Source of the DNA: Gammaproteobacteria bacterium
GTDB taxonomy: Bacteria; Pseudomonadota; Gammaproteobacteria; UBA6186; Azoamicaceae
DNA length: 64,000 nt
Assembly: GCA_030431675.1 (NCBI GenBank)
Contig: JAUIIV010000003.1
Coordinates: forward strand, 97,887 to 161,886
Direction: 5' to 3'
Position 1 is the stretch's first letter, and each line of letters begins with the position of its first letter. The notes under the pieces were generated by a model. The model was not told the DNA's origin and ran no database searches. It was given only the letters and a program-made list of their open reading frames with translations. Position numbers and translations under genes: made by a program. Shown in pieces: positions 62,101 through 64,000 of the stretch.

Positions 62101-62561
62101 ACATAAAGCCTGGCATCGGTCGCGTTATAGGTTTATTAAATATTGACTCTATACAACGACGCCTGCAGTTGGACTTTAGCGATATTACGGAGAGTGGTCT
62201 ATCATTTGATAAATTAGTTGCAGATATGAAATTTACACCAGGTAACGTAGATACCAATAATTTAATGCTAAATGGTCCCTCCGCACGCATAGAACTAGAT
62301 GGCAATCTTGATTTGAACTCTCAACAACTAGATTTAACAATTTTTGTGAGTCCAAAGACTGGTGTGGGGATCCCAGTTGCTGCAGCTATTGCAGTCAATC
62401 CTGCAGTAGGAGCTGCATTATGGTTAGTTGATAAAGCTGCCGGCTCTAAAATTAGCGAAATCACTAAGCACAAATATAGTGTTACGGGCACCTTGGATAA
62501 ACCGCAGATAGAAGAAATTATTACGCAAAGTAGAGGTCAGCAAGCAAGTGCTGGACCGTAA
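59190..62561 (+). CDS. yhdP: AsmA-family envelope protein YhdP
   Basis: This 1123-residue protein has one N-terminal membrane anchor (about 7-24) and a very long periplasmic beta-rich region. Such AsmA/TamB/YhdP-type bridges carry phospholipids to the outer membrane. The C-terminal AsmA-like part is recognisable (GEVNFSLQWPGDPTAFNYLQLEGASHIDLRSGALTDIKPGIGRVIGLLNIDSIQRRLQLDFSDI, then GPSARIELDGNLDLNSQQLDL). It starts 16 bases after mreD. In many gammaproteobacteria maf and rng lie between mreD and yhdP; here they are absent. Confidence 0.92.
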   Translation: MYTRTKKIFLGILLLSCATIFFVAGYIKQELDYYLQDLPATLTKKFGYPISIEEIHTSWSWGTLKVAVTGIEIEDQDTKVPLFAADKIVGHLDMLGSLYNLQPKFSSFSLVRPRLVLDWDGDGALTILGLAGEHIPGVIDPAILVQLLAIQNKINITEGDFHLQGRGGADLPFMHVQLEFRQKSNKHYTLVARGAIAAALPPEFNFAINYHGDLSDYREALIDFDLRTSFIQIKDFLKFTPQIEHSFAHGSFTDFDLNGVMQNGRIRYINSEFQVEKLKHIDYEISSGRGKISYSPTKENFILDIDDLYVEFANFYSHPLHIDKIQGSIDKHAVGEDWILETKDLQVLANGIKLNPQVNLNLVDQKINSLMFACAPQVASIPTVIGYLPDKIFSKTFYQWLVDSLRAGRVTNVVAKYNQQDLALDIDFVDTVLQYSASWPSIDNMHAHLSIKNHDLLITASAASVLGFPLNNVKTEFKITPRPYGPVKITGDVDASLQDGIRYLQQTPLKVKLADKLAKYDPKGKMHLDLALDVTPSGQEETKVKVAGDLIVNKATLDLPDIDIPLDNIAGKIQFSNDWVLAESLDLNIMGHKATASVKLADDDSDQLQVDFNSPIDVKDIKRLFPGLYDLRISGMTKMSGKIQIPWHATDSHQVLYVSSDMAGIAIDYPEPFAKQDTEVLPLMVEYHIDSNPINMINIDIPKHMSASLFVRFGEFYGAQVKLGNHRASRKVVDSLIVGGELQNFAWESWKDILQAGDRQNLVPVDLDLLVDNILLGDTTFKNTKVVYDSIKNIWQVDNEIISGRLSFSDTKDKVDINLQHLHLALDGKNSNNWLQHVHARFAEDRLPFVHLACENFSFKGNKYRNLSLQLTPRTYGYEIGEFSVANDYSLLQSQGQWQMSSEHNFTQLSGNVYTRNFGSILRDWQFGNSITRGAGEVNFSLQWPGDPTAFNYLQLEGASHIDLRSGALTDIKPGIGRVIGLLNIDSIQRRLQLDFSDITESGLSFDKLVADMKFTPGNVDTNNLMLNGPSARIELDGNLDLNSQQLDLTIFVSPKTGVGIPVAAAIAVNPAVGAALWLVDKAAGSKISEITKHKYSVTGTLDKPQIEEIITQSRGQQASAGP

Positions 62562-62673
62562 ACGTAATTAGAATATGGTCGCTGCAATCAAAAACACTGA
62601 AATAATTAGTAATTTTTACATTTAGGCCTATGCTTCGCTCTTGTAAGTCTACGTTTTCAAGATGGAGTTTGAA

Positions 62674-62949
62674 ATGTATCTTTATAGTCTGATCTTTTCA
62701 CTGCTATCATACTCCTTTACACAAATTCAGGCGCAATCCGTAGTCTGGATAGTAGATGTGCCAGAGGGATTTAATGATCATCTAGATACAACTGGCGCTC
62801 ACCCAATAAAACAATTAAGACATGAAACAGGGCATTTTATTAATATTCCAGATGAGCGTAACTATTATGCAGCACTGACTGGCAAGTTACCTTTAGGAGA
62901 GTTTTTATATCCAGCTCTAGATCAGCCTTTAGATTTCTGGACAGTGTAA
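62674..62949 (+). CDS. Small exported protein of unknown function
   Basis: ATG 62674 (91 residues) gives a signal peptide (MYLYSLIFSLLSYSFTQIQA) followed by a mature part of about 70 residues (VVWIVDVPEGFNDHLDTTG, HETGHFINIPDERNYYAALTGKLPLG). The piece RHETGHFI resembles a zinc-protease helix but the protein is too short for such an enzyme. An ATG at 62662 is an alternative start. No family is recognised, and it stands alone. Confidence 0.55.
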   Translation: MYLYSLIFSLLSYSFTQIQAQSVVWIVDVPEGFNDHLDTTGAHPIKQLRHETGHFINIPDERNYYAALTGKLPLGEFLYPALDQPLDFWTV

Positions 62950-63062
62950 TATTTTATTACTACTGTACTTTAGACTAATGCAAATTACTTGTGCATATTA
63001 TGATCTATGTTTAGGGTTAATCAAAATTACATATCACTAGCATATTTGCAGAGATTGCAGTT

Positions 63063-63095
63063 GCCGTATAAATTAAATAGTTCAATTTATACGGC
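63063..63095 (+). terminator. Perfect hairpin, possible terminator
   Basis: GCCGTATAAATT (63063-63074) pairs fully with AATTTATACGGC (63084-63095) around a nine-base loop. Only CTCTTAATAAAG follows, so the T tract is weak. It is 114 bases past the small exported protein gene. Confidence 0.5.
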
Positions 63096-63226
63096 CTCTT
63101 AATAAAGCATAAGCGCATACGTTGGACATTTTAGGTATCCTACAGGACTAGCCTAGTAATACTTGTTTTTAACAGAATTAAAATTGTGCAGGGTTAGGCC
63201 TATGTTTTTCTCTATTGTGAGGTTGT

Positions 63227-63250
63227 TTTGCATTTGCATTTGCATTTGCA
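63227..63250 (+). repeat. Tandem hexanucleotide repeat (TTTGCA)x4
   Basis: Four exact copies of TTTGCA stand in a row in a non-coding region. Such short repeats can vary in copy number by slippage. No gene depends on it visibly. Confidence 0.9.
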
Positions 63251-63358
63251 TGAGCGGCAGCCTTATATGCATGGGTTATCCCATCAACTTCTGTTATACT
63301 GGCAGGTTTATGAAATTCTTTATGTACTTGCTCGAACACTTTTGCTGTAAAAATTACG

Positions 63359-63707
63359 TTAATCTTCCCCCGACATACCGGACACTAATTTGTTAAAATT
63401 TGTGAGAAGACAAAGAGGTGTTAAATGGCAAGAACAAACAAAAGGTATACAGCTGAATTTAAAGAGGGTGCAATAAAGATGGCTTTAAATTCACCGTCGG
63501 TTACAAGTGTTGCAAAAAATTTGGGTATCCCAGATGCGACATTGAATACATGGGTACGCCATGCCAAAAAAATTGGTCAAGTAGAGGTATCCACCTCAAA
63601 TGACAAAGTAAATAACGTTGATATATCTGAAGTTATAGACGAGAACCTAGAGCTTAAAAAGCGTGTGGCACGTCTTGAGCAGGAGAAAGCTATCTTAAAA
63701 AAAGCGC
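63359..63707 (+). mobile_element. IS3-family element, left part, interrupted by an IS30-family element
   Basis: An orfA gene of IS3 type lies at 63425. Before it, TTAATCTTCCCCCGACATACC (from about 63359) followed by GGACACT looks like an IS3-family left inverted repeat. The element breaks off exactly where an IS30-type terminal repeat begins (63708). The right part, with orfB, is not visible in the window. Confidence 0.65.
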
Positions 63708-63712
63708 TGTAG
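63425..63712 (+). CDS. IS3-family transposase OrfA (end replaced by IS30 sequence)
   Basis: This 95-residue protein has a helix-turn-helix (YTAEFKEGAIKMALNSPSVTSVAKNLGIPDATLNTWVRH) and a C-terminal leucine zipper (ENLELKKRVARLEQEKAILKKAL), the standard OrfA layout. AGAGGTG precedes the ATG. An A7G slippery run (63697-63704) lies at the point where IS3 elements shift frame to make OrfAB. The last codons and the TAG come from the inserted IS30 end. Confidence 0.9.
   Translation: MARTNKRYTAEFKEGAIKMALNSPSVTSVAKNLGIPDATLNTWVRHAKKIGQVEVSTSNDKVNNVDISEVIDENLELKKRVARLEQEKAILKKAL
63697..63704 (+). promoter_or_regulatory. Putative -1 programmed frameshift site (A7G)
   Basis: AAAAAAAG inside the ILKKA codons at the end of orfA is the classic slippery site for OrfAB fusion in IS3-family elements. 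The IS30 insertion 3 bases later removes its downstream context, so the fusion protein cannot be made from this copy. Confidence 0.75.
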
Positions 63713-63733
63713 AATCAACCTGTCATTGCAACA
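63708..63733 (+). repeat. IS30-type terminal inverted repeat
   Basis: TGTAGAATCAACC followed by TGTCATTGCAACA is 26 bases and resembles the IS30 end (TGTAGATTCAA...GCAACAG). It directly abuts the IS3 orfA sequence and marks the insertion boundary. Confidence 0.8.
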
Positions 63734-64000
63734 CTTTCTATCATTATCTCGTTAGGCGTTTTAAATTTCAATACTTTCCTTGGTCTATTGTTTAGTTGTT
63801 CAGCAATATTATTTAAGATTTCTTGAGAATGACGACGTAAGCAAGTTTTTTTTGGTAAATATTGCCGAATAATAGCATTTGTATTTTCATTCGAGCCTCG
63901 TTGCCAAGGACTTTGGGGATCACAGAAGTAAACAGGAACCCCAGTTGCTTTCGTAAGTTCAAGATGTTTTGCTAATTCCATACCTCGATCCCAAGTTAAT
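63715..64000 (-). CDS. IS30-family transposase (C-terminal part)
   Basis: The frame is open to the window edge, so the N-terminal part is missing. The visible part is the end of a DDE integrase-type catalytic domain: TWDRGMELAKH (catalytic Asp region), PVYFCDPQSPWQRGSNENTN (with the Glu of SNENTN), RQYLPKKT and LNNRPRKVLKFKTPNEIM. These are strict IS30 signatures. The stop lies within the terminal repeat. Confidence 0.95.
   Translation of the reverse strand, partial: LTWDRGMELAKHLELTKATGVPVYFCDPQSPWQRGSNENTNAIIRQYLPKKTCLRRHSQEILNNIAEQLNNRPRKVLKFKTPNEIMIESVAMTG

Larger units (their letters stand above)
62950..63358. other. Non-coding stretch before the insertion sequences
   Basis: About 400 bases hold no convincing gene. 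A perfect 12-base-pair hairpin lies at 63063-63095 and a fourfold TTTGCA repeat at 63227-63250. A Cys/Ile-rich open frame at 63163-63396 on the plus strand lies mostly over the repeat and is judged spurious. Confidence 0.6.
63708..64000 (-). mobile_element. IS30-family insertion sequence (partial, runs off the window)
   Basis: The element begins with a 26-base terminal repeat at 63708-63733 and contains the 3' part of an IS30 transposase on the minus strand. Its other end is beyond base 64000. It has inserted into the IS3-family orfA. Confidence 0.87.

Noticed and set aside
62674..62949. Zinc protease reading of HETGH in the small exported protein
   Set aside because: The protein has only about 70 mature residues and no further metal ligand or fold support, so the motif is probably chance.
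63227..63250. CRISPR-like repeat
   Set aside because: It is a simple hexanucleotide run without spacers; no CRISPR array or cas gene is visible in the window.
63163..63396. A 77-codon open frame on the plus strand before the IS3 element
   Set aside because: It starts without a Shine-Dalgarno sequence, is dominated by Cys/Ile from the TTTGCA repeat and runs into the IS left end.

Overview
The window is a piece of an AT-rich gammaproteobacterial chromosome, probably from a host-associated (intracellular-type) lineage such as the Legionellales. The evidence is housekeeping blocks in typical gammaproteobacterial order (mraZ-rsmH-ftsL-ftsI-murE-murF-mraY-murD-ftsW; hemA-prfA-prmC diverging from a TPR gene and lolB; rplY-pth-ychF; tesA diverging from ybbA-ybbP; gatCAB diverging from mreBCD-yhdP). 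Between them lie many lineage-specific proteins with eukaryote-like or effector-like features: an ankyrin-like protein with NLS-like clusters, a Ser/Thr kinase-like protein, an endonuclease/exonuclease/phosphatase-fold protein and proline-rich or disordered C-terminal tails. No secretion-system gene is visible, so the effector assignment is inference.

Layout: 1-243 is the end of suhB. 0.35-10.2 kb is an accessory island built of tandem paralogue pairs (375/1154; 3592/4200; 6973/8859). It also holds iscA, an orphan HTH-ParA, a membrane protein and an EEP-fold protein. 10.5-20.8 kb holds an outer-membrane protein and then the dcw cell-wall/division cluster with a recognisable promoter and MraZ box. 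The cluster stops after ftsW. An accessory block (secreted coiled-coil protein, AAA_14/DUF4143 ATPase plus a relic, an unknown gene, an extra FtsH-like protease) separates it from murG (25.4 kb), which is followed by the 1149-residue ankyrin-like protein. 30-41.3 kb is the ychF-pth-rplY / tRNA-Gln / lolB-TPR / hemA-prfA-prmC block; ispE and prs, usually found here, are replaced by a transporter, an exported-looking SDR and an unknown protein. 41.4-44.5 kb holds an unknown protein and the kinase-like protein. 44.6-52.2 kb holds tesA, ybbA-ybbP, three consecutive outer-membrane beta-barrel genes, a DMT transporter and a small membrane protein. 52.3-62.6 kb holds gatCAB with two unknown paralogues in its tail, diverging from mreBCD-yhdP. 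The right edge has an IS3-family element interrupted by an IS30-family element.

Three observations stand out. First, the protein at 8859-10199 shows a CheD/CNF1-like glutamine-deamidase pattern (Thr, Cys, His in order, then a GG turn). Its upstream tandem paralogue seems to have lost the Thr and His, suggesting an active/inactive pair under near-identical promoters. Second, mreC and ybbP both appear to start at ATT codons: homology to the family N-termini runs upstream of every ATG/GTG/TTG, up to an ATT placed behind a Shine-Dalgarno-like sequence. Third, several unknown proteins end in a shared basic C-terminal tag of the K-[IF]-K-L-G type, a possible secretion signal.
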